NCBI GenBank assembly: GCA_003697135.1
Contig: RFGC01000047.1
Coordinates: 62,001-126,000, forward strand
Length of the DNA stretch: 64,000 bases
Origin: Acidobacteriota bacterium
Lineage (GTDB): Bacteria > Acidobacteriota > Blastocatellia > Pyrinomonadales > Pyrinomonadaceae
Direction: 5' to 3'
Shown here: positions 27,534 to 36,182 of the stretch, piece by piece
Layout: each line of letters begins with the position of its first letter
Position numbering within the stretch: position 1 is the first letter of the stretch
Notes under the pieces: model-generated
Told to the model about the DNA's origin: nothing
The model's input: the letters and a program-made list of their open reading frames with translations, nothing else
Database searches by the model: none
Made by a program: the position numbers and the translations under genes

Positions 27534-28304
27534 TTAGCTATCTTCTTTTTTCTCCCTAACTAATTGAACGGAATAGCCATATAGATCGCTTCGGTAAAGC
27601 GAATGGACATACTCAACGGGTTTGTCTTCGTCCGTATAAACTGTTCTTTCTATCGAAAGAAGAGCGGTCCCTACGCGGACTTCCAGAACTTGTGCAACGT
27701 AAGGGTCTGCAAGTTCAGCTCTGATTTCTTGAATTGCTTTTTCCAAACGATAACCAAGTTTGGTCTCGACAGTGTGAAGTATTGCGCCACTTGAAAGCTC
27801 TGCCATTGTAAGCGCTGAGCCGATTTCTTCAGGCAAATAGTTGATAATCAATCCGAAAGGCTTGCCTTCGTATATCCTGAGTCTCTTTAACCTGTAAACA
27901 GTCGTTCCGGGTTTTATTCGCAAAAGTTCTGCTTCATGAATATCAGCCACAACTTTGTTCATCTCCAAAACCTTAACAGGCGTTTCCATGCCCATTTCGA
28001 TTAGCTCATCGAGCGAGCCGGTTAGATGGATGATTCCAGAAAACTTCCTTCTTCTTGTTTTTCGTGCCGCTACGACTGTTCCTCTACCTTGCTTTCTTTC
28101 TATCAAGCCTTCATCGGCAAGTGCTTGCAGGGCTTGTCGAACAGTTATTCTCGAAACTCCATACTGCTGAATCAATTCGTGTTCGGTCGGCAATCTATCG
28201 CCGGGTTCAAACTCGCCTGAAACTATCTTTTCACGCAAAAGATTTTCAAGCTGATAATAAAGAGGTATGCGTTTGTTCGCAAAAGCTTGTCTCTGTTTCG
28301 GCAT
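27534..28304 (-). CDS. GntR/HutC-family transcriptional regulator with UTRA domain
   Basis: This 256-residue protein has an N-terminal winged helix (about 12-80), with LYYQLENLLREKIVSGEF, PTEHELIQQYGVSRITVRQAL and EGLIERKQGRGTVV. A UTRA ligand-binding domain (about 95-245) has YRLKRLRIYEGKPFGLIINYLP and SIERTVYTDEDKPVEYVHSLYR. HutC-type regulators usually repress a nearby operon and release DNA on binding a small sugar or amino-acid-derived ligand. It is divergent from the GT4/WecG-type pair (126 bp apart), which is a possible target but not a typical one for this family. Confidence 0.9.
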   Translation of the reverse strand: MPKQRQAFANKRIPLYYQLENLLREKIVSGEFEPGDRLPTEHELIQQYGVSRITVRQALQALADEGLIERKQGRGTVVAARKTRRRKFSGIIHLTGSLDELIEMGMETPVKVLEMNKVVADIHEAELLRIKPGTTVYRLKRLRIYEGKPFGLIINYLPEEIGSALTMAELSSGAILHTVETKLGYRLEKAIQEIRAELADPYVAQVLEVRVGTALLSIERTVYTDEDKPVEYVHSLYRSDLYGYSVQLVREKKEDS

Positions 28305-28430
28305 CTTTTTGCTTCCGTTTGCAGAAGTTTCTGAATTATTTTCACACTAATTTTAAGAAAAATCAATTCCTTACAAGGCTTGTCTCATGAGCAAATTGTT
28401 TATTTCTCGGTCTTAAGTTATTTTTAGTAG

Positions 28431-29537
28431 ATGAGAATTTTGATAACTGCACCAAGTCTTGATGAATCAGAAAACGTAAGTGGTATTTCAACCGTAGTAA
28501 GACAAATAATCAATAGTAGTAATTTACATTTTGTTCACTTTGTTGCGGGTAAGAAGGACACGGAAAAGAGGCGTTTTGGATGGTTTTTAAGGCAGTTTAT
28601 CTTGCTATTTAGGTTTTATCGTGAGGCGAAGAAGGTTGACATTGTTCACATAAACACAGCCTTGAATACGCTTTCAATCTTGAGGGATTTTTTTCTCGTA
28701 AGCATTGCGAAAGTTGCAGACAAAAGAATCTTGCTTCATGTTCACGGCGGAAATTTTTTGGCTGTGTGCGAATTTCCTAGCTTTCTACTCAAGAAAATAG
28801 CTGAAAAGATGCTTGCAAAGGCCGATGTAGTTTTGGTTTTGAGCCGAAGAGAAAAGGAAATTTTAGAATCTAAATTCAGCGGACTTAGGAAAGTTTTGTT
28901 TCTAGAAAATTCGGTTGAAGTTGATGAAAGTATTTCAATTGAAAAAAAGCCGAACTCAGTAATTTTTCTAGGGCGTTTAGAAGAATCGAAGGGTTTGCGT
29001 GAATTAGCGGAAGCAATGAAAATCCTAACTTCAGACCCTACGCTGAGCTTTACTCTCAGAGTTTTCGGAGCCGGAACACTCGAAAAGGATTTCGTTTCTG
29101 AAATGAAGAGAACTCTCGGCGAAAGGTTTTACTTCGGTGGTGTTGTTTCAGGAGAGAAGAAAATACATGAGCTTGCTAAGAGCGATATTTTCGTGCTTCC
29201 TTCGCGATATGGAGAAGGATTGCCTATGGCAATGCTTGAAGCTATGGCTTATGAGTGCATTGTTGTAGTTTCCGAAATGGCATCTGTTGGAGAAGTAGTC
29301 GTTGATGGCGTGAATGGATTTTTGATTCAACCGCATAATATCAACCTTTTGGTTGAAAAGCTGAAAAACATTCTAAAAGCCGATGAAGAATTCAAACAGA
29401 GTTTGCGCCGAAATGCTAGAGAGACCGTAAAATCGAAGTTCAACCTGAATAGTTACATTCAGCGTTTGGAAAGAATTTATAGAGAAGAACTGAAGCTTGA
29501 AAGTAAGGATTTGGCGCATGAGAACACACGCAAGTAA
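28431..29537 (+). CDS. GT4-family glycosyltransferase
   Basis: This 368-residue GT-B enzyme has MRILITAPSLDESENVSGIS at the N-terminus and RILLHVHGGNFLAV in the acceptor lobe. In the donor lobe SVIFLGRLEESKGLRELAEA is followed by VLPSRYGEGLPMAMLEAMAY. These are the nucleotide-sugar contacts of GT4 enzymes making capsule, O-antigen or exopolysaccharide. It overlaps the following GT26 gene by 20 bases, so both likely act on the same lipid-linked glycan. Confidence 0.88.
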   Translation: MRILITAPSLDESENVSGISTVVRQIINSSNLHFVHFVAGKKDTEKRRFGWFLRQFILLFRFYREAKKVDIVHINTALNTLSILRDFFLVSIAKVADKRILLHVHGGNFLAVCEFPSFLLKKIAEKMLAKADVVLVLSRREKEILESKFSGLRKVLFLENSVEVDESISIEKKPNSVIFLGRLEESKGLRELAEAMKILTSDPTLSFTLRVFGAGTLEKDFVSEMKRTLGERFYFGGVVSGEKKIHELAKSDIFVLPSRYGEGLPMAMLEAMAYECIVVVSEMASVGEVVVDGVNGFLIQPHNINLLVEKLKNILKADEEFKQSLRRNARETVKSKFNLNSYIQRLERIYREELKLESKDLAHENTRK

Positions 29538-30312
29538 TCGAGAGCAAAAAATACCAGAGTCGAAAATCAAAGTTTTGAGTCTTTTTCCGAATGTAACTTC
29601 ACTTAACGGAATAATCGAAAAGGTCGAAGAGTTAATCAAGTTGCAAAAAGGCGGATACATATGCTTTTCAACTGTTCACATGGTCATGGAAGCTTACGAT
29701 AACCCCGAATTCGCCGAAAAAGTCAATAATGCAGACTACATCGTAACAGACGGAATGCCGATAGTGTGGATGCAAAAACTACAAGGTGCAAAGGAAGCAA
29801 CGAGAGTTAGAGCTAACGATTTGATGATTGAGCTTTGCCGTTATGCCGAAAAACAAGGGTTTTCAGTTGGGTTTTATGGAAGTAAGCCTTCAGTTTTGGA
29901 AAAGATTTTGCAACGCGCTAGGAAGGATTTTCCGAATTTGAAAGTAGTCTATACATTTTCTCCGCCATTTCGGAGTTTGTCAGATGAAGAAGATGCGGAG
30001 ATAACAAAGGCTATAAACGAAGCCGGCCCAGATATTTTGTTTGTCGGGCTAGGGTGCCCAAAGCAGGAAAATTGGATGGCTGATCACAAGGACAAGATCA
30101 GAGCCGTGATGCTCGGAGTCGGTGCATCTTTCGACTTTTTTGCGGGTAGCGTCAAGGAATGCCCTGCTTGGCTAGGAAGATTAGGTTTGGAGTGGCTATT
30201 TAGACTCGTTCAAGAACCTAAACGCCTTTGGCGAAGATACCTCATCTTAAATCCTCGCTTCGTAATTCTTGCGATCCTACAACTCCTGAAGTTGAAAAAG
30301 TTTTTGCTTTGA
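29518..30312 (+). CDS. WecG/TagA/CpsF-family glycosyltransferase (GT26)
   Basis: About 264 residues from ATG 29518, which has AAGGA eight bases upstream. GT26 landmarks are FSTVHMVMEAYDNPEFAEKV, NNADYIVTDGMPIVWMQKL, GFYGSKPSVLEKILQR, ILFVGLGCPKQENWM and VGASFDFFAGSVKECPAWL. These enzymes add the second sugar (often ManNAc or an analogue) to an undecaprenyl-diphosphate-GlcNAc primer. A WecA-type enzyme making such a primer is encoded at 12.2-14.0 kb. The C-terminal basic/hydrophobic helix suits membrane association. Confidence 0.9.
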   Translation: MRTHASNREQKIPESKIKVLSLFPNVTSLNGIIEKVEELIKLQKGGYICFSTVHMVMEAYDNPEFAEKVNNADYIVTDGMPIVWMQKLQGAKEATRVRANDLMIELCRYAEKQGFSVGFYGSKPSVLEKILQRARKDFPNLKVVYTFSPPFRSLSDEEDAEITKAINEAGPDILFVGLGCPKQENWMADHKDKIRAVMLGVGASFDFFAGSVKECPAWLGRLGLEWLFRLVQEPKRLWRRYLILNPRFVILAILQLLKLKKFLL

Positions 30313-30364
30313 GTTTCTGCTTGATTTCTGTAGGAAACCTTTGTTTTGCCGAGAAAACAGCTTC

Positions 30365-31990
30365 TTAAGCCAAGTTCTTGATGGGAAACTCGATTTTTAC
30401 TCCGCCGATGCCGCTTTCCCAGCTTGCAAATTCACATGCTAAACATTCAATACATTTACCGCGTTCGGCTTCTTCTGGTTCGATGGCTAAAACTGGTAAG
30501 TTTCTTTCGCTTAATTTCAAAATCTTCGTCGGACATGACTCAACTATTTTTGCGGCGCTTTCGGTCGAAAAAACCGAATGATTGAAAATTATTCTTCCCG
30601 TGCGGGTTTTGAATTCGTAAAGCTTTGCATCCGCAGAGGTGCTAAAGAATGGCTTTGGAAGAGAAGAATCAAAAGCTCTTTCGTGGGTTTCTTCAAAGCC
30701 TTTTTCTGCCACAGCCTCAGAATTAGGAGTTACTTGATTTTGCTCGTTAATTTTAGCGCCTTGCTTCGAGGTGTTCTTACACGGCTGTTCAGATTGGTTT
30801 TTGTTGGATTCAAAAGCTTGAATCAAATCCTTCAATCTAGAAGCGCAAAATTCAGCCGAGTGTATTTTTTGGTAAGCTTCCATCGGTGCTGGTAAGAATC
30901 GGGCATATTTTTCGACAAGCTCTTTTGCCACTTCTTCGCCATTTCCGCCTAATCTCAAAACAGCAGGAATTTTGGGTTTTACTTCCAAGAAAGCCTTGAT
31001 GATCCCGCGCGCTAATATGAATTGTTCTTGACTGGCGACACCAGAGCCAGAGAGAAAATAGCCGCGAATTCCTGGGATTGAAAGAATTATTCGCGCAGCA
31101 CGGTAGATTTTGGAAGCTGGTGGACTGCCGCTGGTATCAACATAGCAAGCAGGTTTTAACCCGACTGCTTGAGCCGCGTCCAAAGATGCCATAGACCCAC
31201 CGCCGCCTGCACCGTGGAAACCTATTTTGATTTTTGATTCGTCCTCTTGCAAAATCTCTACAAAATAAAAAGTGCCTCTGTAGTCGTTTTTTTCGACTTC
31301 CCAAGCAATTTTCTCAAGTTTTGTCGGTGTATGACCTAATTCACGGGGAATTTCTATGGGCAAATCTGGATGTCTGAAAACGGCATAATCGTCAACGGAG
31401 ATTCTGCAATCTAGAGCAAAAATTTTACCGTTTTTCAGAAGTGCGAGCGGATTGATTTCTGCCGAACGCGCTTCGCATGATTTGGCGACTCGATAAAGTT
31501 TTTGCAAGACAGAAGCAATTCTTTCATCTGAGCAAATCTGCTTTATCTGCTGGATTTCAGGCTCTCGGCGAACCGAGCATACTAATTTCTTCGTTGTTTC
31601 AGCTCTTTCTTCAATTCCGCTTCCGCCGACTTCAGAGAAAATGAGAATCGGACGCTTCAAAACTGTGTCTATTATGAAGCCAAGATAGAATTCTTGTTCG
31701 ATTTCCAATTTTTCTTCAATCAGAACTGCTTCACAAAAATTTTCGCCGATGAGTTTTCCGAGCATTTCGCTTGTTACCCTTTTGGCTTCTTCAGGCGAGT
31801 TGGCAAATTTGATTCCGCCCTTTGCTGCTCTAGATGTGGAATGAATCTGAGCTTTTACAACTACCTTCCCGCCCAGGTTTTCAGCTACTTTGCTCGCTTC
31901 TTCAGCACTAAAAACAACCCGTCCACGCGGAGTTTCAATCCCGTGGGCACGCAGAATTTCTTTTGCTTGATATTCGTGTAGTTTTGCCAT
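30365..31990 (-). CDS. ATP-grasp acyl-CoA ligase (SucC / ATP-citrate-lyase-like) fused to a FixX-type ferredoxin
   Basis: This 541-residue protein has an ATP-grasp domain at about 1-235 that follows SucC from MAKLHEYQAKEILRAHGI onward. The ligase domain (about 240-395) has GAGGGGSMASLD (260-271), YVDTSGSPPASKIYRAARII and YFLSGSGVASQEQF. These are closer to the ATP-citrate-lyase/citryl-CoA-synthetase form than to ordinary SucC (NIFGGI). A low-complexity linker (395-455) leads to a ferredoxin-like end with Cys486-Pro and Cys513-x2-Cys516-x2-Cys519, then GGVKIEF, the layout of FixX. All four cluster Cys are present. The phospho-His partner subunit is not encoded nearby. It is last in a six-gene operon of tricarboxylate enzymes, so a tricarboxylic acid is the likely substrate (inference). 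Confidence 0.85.
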   Translation of the reverse strand: MAKLHEYQAKEILRAHGIETPRGRVVFSAEEASKVAENLGGKVVVKAQIHSTSRAAKGGIKFANSPEEAKRVTSEMLGKLIGENFCEAVLIEEKLEIEQEFYLGFIIDTVLKRPILIFSEVGGSGIEERAETTKKLVCSVRREPEIQQIKQICSDERIASVLQKLYRVAKSCEARSAEINPLALLKNGKIFALDCRISVDDYAVFRHPDLPIEIPRELGHTPTKLEKIAWEVEKNDYRGTFYFVEILQEDESKIKIGFHGAGGGGSMASLDAAQAVGLKPACYVDTSGSPPASKIYRAARIILSIPGIRGYFLSGSGVASQEQFILARGIIKAFLEVKPKIPAVLRLGGNGEEVAKELVEKYARFLPAPMEAYQKIHSAEFCASRLKDLIQAFESNKNQSEQPCKNTSKQGAKINEQNQVTPNSEAVAEKGFEETHERAFDSSLPKPFFSTSADAKLYEFKTRTGRIIFNHSVFSTESAAKIVESCPTKILKLSERNLPVLAIEPEEAERGKCIECLACEFASWESGIGGVKIEFPIKNLA

Positions 31991-32064
31991 CTTCTTTAAC
32001 CCTAGAAAATCATTCAGAGTTTATAAACCTCAAAAAGCTTAATTTGCACCCAAATCAATTTCAA

Positions 32065-32673
32065 CTAGAGCACCTTAGGCATCCATAGTGGTCGCTTGCT
32101 TTCGTATTCGGAAATTTGGTCTTGAAACTGCAAGATAAAACTTATATCGTCGAGTCCTTTGAGGAGTTTTTCACGCTTGAATTCATCTATTTCAAAAGAT
32201 TCGTTAAAACCGAAATCATCTGATATTTGCTTTGTCTGCAAATCAATTTCGAGTTCATAATGTTCGAGTGTTTCAGTTTTTTCAACTAGCGTTTTGATAA
32301 TTCCTTCGGGCAAGGTAACGAGTAGAAGCCCTACGTTGAAAGAATTGTTATAAAAAATCTCGCCGAATGAAGGTGCTAAGATAGCGCGAAAGCCGTAATC
32401 GAAAAGCGCCCAAGGAGCGTGTTCGCGTGAACTTCCGCTCCCGAAATTTTTTCCCGCAATCAGAATAGAAGCATCTTTGTATCTTTCCTGATTCAAGATA
32501 AATTCGGGATTTGGATTTCCGTTTTCGTCAAAGCGCCAGTCGTAGAAGAGAAAATTTCCAAATCCTGTTTTGTCAATTCTCTTCAAAAATTGCTTGGGCA
32601 GGATTTGATCAGTGTCAATATTCGGTTGGAAGATTGCAACCGCTTTTCCTTTGTGTTTTATGAATTTTTGCAT
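32065..32673 (-). CDS. leuD: Isopropylmalate/aconitase-family dehydratase, small subunit
   Basis: About 202 residues from ATG 32673, one base after the LeuC stop (TGA-G-ATG). The sequence is close to the bacterial LeuD pattern: DTDQILPKQFLKRIDKTGFG, FYDWRF and ILIAGKNFGSGSSREHAPWAL, the swivelling-domain loop that closes on the substrate. With LeuC it isomerises 2- to 3-isopropylmalate, or a related tricarboxylic acid. No leuA or leuB lies in the window. Instead the pair sits between MmgE/PrpD and the citryl-CoA-type ligase, so it may also serve that pathway. A longer frame reaching to 32844 would run inside leuC and is rejected. Confidence 0.9.
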   Translation of the reverse strand: MQKFIKHKGKAVAIFQPNIDTDQILPKQFLKRIDKTGFGNFLFYDWRFDENGNPNPEFILNQERYKDASILIAGKNFGSGSSREHAPWALFDYGFRAILAPSFGEIFYNNSFNVGLLLVTLPEGIIKTLVEKTETLEHYELEIDLQTKQISDDFGFNESFEIDEFKREKLLKGLDDISFILQFQDQISEYESKRPLWMPKVL

Positions 32674-32674
32674 C

Positions 32675-34081
32675 TCAATCCTTGAATTTCCAATTGCGAA
32701 TATCAACAAAATGACCTGCAATTGCGGCCGCTGCAACCATTGCAGGCGAAGCAAGATGCGTTCTTGAGCCGCGTCCTTGCCGGCCCTCGAAATTTCTGTT
32801 TGAAGTAGAAGCGCATCTTTCGCCCGGCTGAAGGTAATCATCATTCATTGCAATACACATCGAACAGCCAGAATGGCGCCACTCAAAACCAGCTTCCGTA
32901 AAAATCTTTGCCAATCCTTCAGATTCCGCTTGTCGTTTAACAGTTTCAGAGCCGGGAACAACGATTGCCTTGACTTTCGGATGCACTTTGTAGCCTTTTA
33001 CAACCTTAGCCGCTTCTCTTAAGTCTTCGATCCTTGCATTTGTGCAAGAGCCAATGAAGGCATAGTTGATGCTTATCTCTGTTATTTTTCTCGCAGGCTC
33101 TAAACCCATATATTCGAGTGCTCGTTGAAATGCTTGTTGCTCTAGCTCATTCTTTGCAGTTGAAGGATCGGGAATCTCATCATTTACGGAGATCACCATC
33201 GCAGGCGTCGTTCCCCAAGTAACCTGTGGTTCTATTTTGTCAGCTTCTAGCTCGAAAATTTTATCGAATGCAGAATCGTCATCGCTTTTGAGCGTTTGCC
33301 AGTAATCAATGGCTTTTTCCCAAAGTTCGCCTTTCGGAGCAAAAGGTTTGTCTTTCAAATAATCGAAAGTAACTTCATCGGGAGCGATTAGCCCTGCTCT
33401 AGCGCCTGCCTCAATACTCATGTTGCATACGGTCATGCGTCCTTCCATTGAGAGATTCTTGATAGCATCGCCTGCATATTCAATTACATAGCCATTAGCA
33501 CCGTCAGTGCCGATTCTGCCGATTATGTAAAGAATCAAGTCTTTCGCTGTTATGCCAAACCCAAGTTTTCCCGAAATTTTTATGAGCAAATTTTTTGATT
33601 TCTTCTGCAGAAGGCATTGAGTTGCTAAAACCTGCTCGACTTCGCTTGTTCCGATGCCGAAAGCTAATGCTCCGAACGCTCCATGAGTTGAAGTGTGCGA
33701 ATCTCCGCAGACAATCGTCATGCCGGGCTGAGTAAGTCCGATTTCCGGGGCGAAAACATGGACAATTCCTTGATTTTCGGTTCCTATATCGAAAAACTTA
33801 ACGCCGAATTCTTCGCAATTTTTGCGAAAGGTTTTTATCTGCAAATCGGCAAAGTAGTCTTTTATCGGCGAAAATATGTTCTTGGTTGGGACGGAATGAT
33901 CCATCGTGCCGATTGTCAAATCAGGCCGTCTTACCTTGCGATTGGATTTTCTAAGTCCATCGAAAGCTTGCGGCGTCGTAACTTCGTGAATCAAATGCAG
34001 GTCAATATAAATTATCGTGGGCTTTCCTTCTTCCTGATAAACAACGTGTGAATCCCAAATTTTGTCATAAAGCGTTCTCAT
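32675..34081 (-). CDS. leuC: Isopropylmalate/aconitase-family dehydratase, large subunit
   Basis: This 468-residue protein carries the aconitase-fold [4Fe-4S] ligands: Cys in [17 protein letters not shown] and two in [40 protein letters not shown] and [15 protein letters not shown] are typical of bacterial LeuC. The enzyme moves a hydroxyl group between neighbouring carbons through a dehydrated intermediate. Its start is 22 bp after the PrpD stop and its stop is one base before leuD. Motifs favour isopropylmalate, but the operon setting leaves another tricarboxylate open. Confidence 0.93.
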   Translation of the reverse strand: MRTLYDKIWDSHVVYQEEGKPTIIYIDLHLIHEVTTPQAFDGLRKSNRKVRRPDLTIGTMDHSVPTKNIFSPIKDYFADLQIKTFRKNCEEFGVKFFDIGTENQGIVHVFAPEIGLTQPGMTIVCGDSHTSTHGAFGALAFGIGTSEVEQVLATQCLLQKKSKNLLIKISGKLGFGITAKDLILYIIGRIGTDGANGYVIEYAGDAIKNLSMEGRMTVCNMSIEAGARAGLIAPDEVTFDYLKDKPFAPKGELWEKAIDYWQTLKSDDDSAFDKIFELEADKIEPQVTWGTTPAMVISVNDEIPDPSTAKNELEQQAFQRALEYMGLEPARKITEISINYAFIGSCTNARIEDLREAAKVVKGYKVHPKVKAIVVPGSETVKRQAESEGLAKIFTEAGFEWRHSGCSMCIAMNDDYLQPGERCASTSNRNFEGRQGRGSRTHLASPAMVAAAAIAGHFVDIRNWKFKD

Positions 34082-34103
34082 CTGACCGTTGTTAAAGGTG
34101 AGA

Positions 34104-35501
34104 CTAGCTTTGCTCGACCTTGAAACTTTCAGGTTTAGAAACTAGCCGCATTAGTTCCGCAGTGTTTTCCAGAGATTCAAGGTTATAAATTGCCTCGAAA
34201 ACTTTTTGCTGTTGTTCTTTACTTAAAACACCTTCGGCCAGCACTTGGAATTTTTGCCTGAGTTCTTCTTCAGAAAGTTTATCTCTGGGATCGCCTTTCG
34301 GGTAGGCACGTTCTCGCTCTAGCTTTTTCCCATTTTTCAAATTTATAACGACCTTGCAAGGTTGCTCTGCCGGGAATCTGTCTTCAAAAGATGGTTCTAA
34401 AACTGCTCGGACTTTGGGAACGTTTTCTAGTATTTTTTCGTCCTTTAACGCTTCTTCAGTGAATTCATCGGGAGTGAGCTTTCGCCTGACGAGCGCCGCA
34501 GCAATGCAGTATGGCAAACTATGGTCAGCAGTTTCTCTTGAATCAATAATGTATTTCTTTTCGTCCGCCAAAATTTCAGCTGCACGCTTTAGTGTGTAAA
34601 TTTCTATTGATTCGATTTCATCAGGTTTTAAGTCATGTTCAAAAACTAAGTCCAGTGTTGCCGAAATCGGAGCATGTGTTAGGGCTTCCGACGGGAATGG
34701 TTTTATTGAACATTCAGTTATTTTGAATGTTTCTCCCAGTCCTTCGGTTAAAACTTCTGGTTTCCATTCCTCGCCTATGGAATCGAAGAGTCCTTCGCGC
34801 CCCTCGAAAATTGCTTTGGGAGCTTGGTAGCCTTTTTGAGCAAGAAGTGCCGCAAAGACGCCTGCTTCCGTTGCCATCGGGTCAACTGTGTTTTTCATCA
34901 TTGTCAAGGCGCCTGCGGTGACAGCGCCGAGCGTGATGCAATGAGAGCCGCTAATGCCTATAGCATTTGCTATCTGTTCGGCATTAAGACCGAGCATTTT
35001 TCCTGCGACAACCGGAGAAACAAAAGCTGTGAGCGTGGCATGATGGAGTCCTAATTCTCTTATGCCCGGAAAAGCGGCTTCCATAAGACGCATTTCTAGT
35101 TCGTAAGCTATGACAATCGCAGTTAGAAGGTCTTTACCGCTTCTTCCTTCGCGTTCACCGACGCAAAGCGCGGCAGGAAGCAAATCGCTTGGGTGGCTTG
35201 GGTCTTGTTTCCAGTAAACATCGTTGTAATCGAGCGCTCTTATTGCCACGGCGTTAATCAAAGAAGCACTGCGAACGTCGGTTTTAAGATTTGATCCTAT
35301 AACCGAGCATTCGGCATGCCCGCCTATTTCCCGAAAGACCTTTTCCAAAATCGCAAAATCTTTCGTTTTTGACCCGCCCAGAGCGCATCCGATGCTGTCA
35401 TAGAGAAACATTTTTGCCGATTCTATGGCTTCAGCAGAAAGATGTTCAAATTTCAATTCAACTGCGTATTCTGCCCAGATTTGAGAGATCGTTTTCTTCA
35501 T
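34104..35501 (-). CDS. MmgE/PrpD-family dehydratase
   Basis: About 465 residues from ATG 35501. MmgE/PrpD features are [16 protein letters not shown], a His/Asp-rich stretch [22 protein letters not shown] near the active site, [23 protein letters not shown], and the C-terminal [21 protein letters not shown]. The best known member dehydrates 2-methylcitrate to 2-methyl-cis-aconitate; others act on citrate, iminodisuccinate or cis-aconitate. Placement ahead of the LeuCD pair fits a dehydration/rehydration sequence on a tricarboxylic acid. Substrate is not determinable from sequence. Confidence 0.9.
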   Translation of the reverse strand: MKKTISQIWAEYAVELKFEHLSAEAIESAKMFLYDSIGCALGGSKTKDFAILEKVFREIGGHAECSVIGSNLKTDVRSASLINAVAIRALDYNDVYWKQDPSHPSDLLPAALCVGEREGRSGKDLLTAIVIAYELEMRLMEAAFPGIRELGLHHATLTAFVSPVVAGKMLGLNAEQIANAIGISGSHCITLGAVTAGALTMMKNTVDPMATEAGVFAALLAQKGYQAPKAIFEGREGLFDSIGEEWKPEVLTEGLGETFKITECSIKPFPSEALTHAPISATLDLVFEHDLKPDEIESIEIYTLKRAAEILADEKKYIIDSRETADHSLPYCIAAALVRRKLTPDEFTEEALKDEKILENVPKVRAVLEPSFEDRFPAEQPCKVVINLKNGKKLERERAYPKGDPRDKLSEEELRQKFQVLAEGVLSKEQQQKVFEAIYNLESLENTAELMRLVSKPESFKVEQS

Positions 35502-35558
35502 AAGGTTGTGACTTTCTCGAATTATCAAAATTTTCAGTAATCAGGGATTCATTAGCCA

Positions 35559-36122
35559 TCAAAAAGGTCTCTTTTTGCTAACCAAATCAAAGTCGATAAA
35601 GTCGGCGTGATGGAATATAACCGATTCACTTGAGCGAACCATTATGTCGCCTTCTTTCGAGTGTGTGGCAATTATATGAAGCACCTCTAAAGGTATGTTG
35701 CGTGCATAGCTCATTGCAACACCAACAAAAGGATGCCTCAAATGCTTGCCTCGTCCAGCTCTGGTTATCTCACCATTTCGTTCTTCATACTCGATCAGCT
35801 TTCCTACGTCTGCAAGCAAAGCTCCTGCAATCAAATAATCTTTGTTGAGTTTAATCCTGTCGCCATAGGCTTCTTTCAAGACATCTGCTATTGCGACACA
35901 CATTTTGCAGACCGTTCTAACATGCTCGATAAAAGTTATTTGGCAATTCTCAACGTGCACAGAGAAGGGAATCTCTTTAATTCTCTTAACTGTCCATCCA
36001 CCTTTCGTAATGGCGTCTTCCCATACAGCAATGGTTTTGTTTCTAAGGTCAGTGTCTTCTATCAGATTTAACTCAGGTATAGCTTCGACTATTTCCTCTT
36101 TCAACGTCGTTACAGCTTTCAT
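35559..36122 (-). CDS. HD-domain protein with altered metal dyad
   Basis: This 187-residue protein has an HD-fold layout: first His67 in FIEHVRTVCKMC, then AGALLADVGKLIEYEE where the defining His-Asp pair would lie, and later His residues at 127, 130, 149, 154, 171 and 172. The His of the dyad is Ala104 while Asp105 remains. HD enzymes hydrolyse phosphate esters; loss of this ligand suggests weakened or changed metal binding. GAGGATTT precedes the ATG. It lies between the citryl-CoA-lyase-like and PrpD genes in a tight operon, where a phosphohydrolase would be unexpected; it may be structural or regulatory. Confidence 0.8.
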   Translation of the reverse strand: MKAVTTLKEEIVEAIPELNLIEDTDLRNKTIAVWEDAITKGGWTVKRIKEIPFSVHVENCQITFIEHVRTVCKMCVAIADVLKEAYGDRIKLNKDYLIAGALLADVGKLIEYEERNGEITRAGRGKHLRHPFVGVAMSYARNIPLEVLHIIATHSKEGDIMVRSSESVIFHHADFIDFDLVSKKRPF

Positions 36123-36182
36123 AAATCCTCACTTTGTTATGTTGTTATAACATTTTTAGTTTCGTGATTTGAAGGCTTTTTG

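Noticed and set aside
30365-31990. Plain TCA-cycle SucC
   Set aside because: No sucD follows, the Gly-rich motifs are of the ATP-citrate-lyase type and a ferredoxin domain is attached.
32674-32844. Extended leuD start at 32844
   Set aside because: It would run inside leuC and add 57 residues unlike any LeuD; the ATG at 32673 fits the family.
32675-34081. leuCD as part of an ordinary leucine operon
   Set aside because: No leuA or leuB is present and the neighbours are PrpD, citryl-CoA-lyase-like and ligase genes; a role in leucine synthesis remains possible but does not explain the operon.
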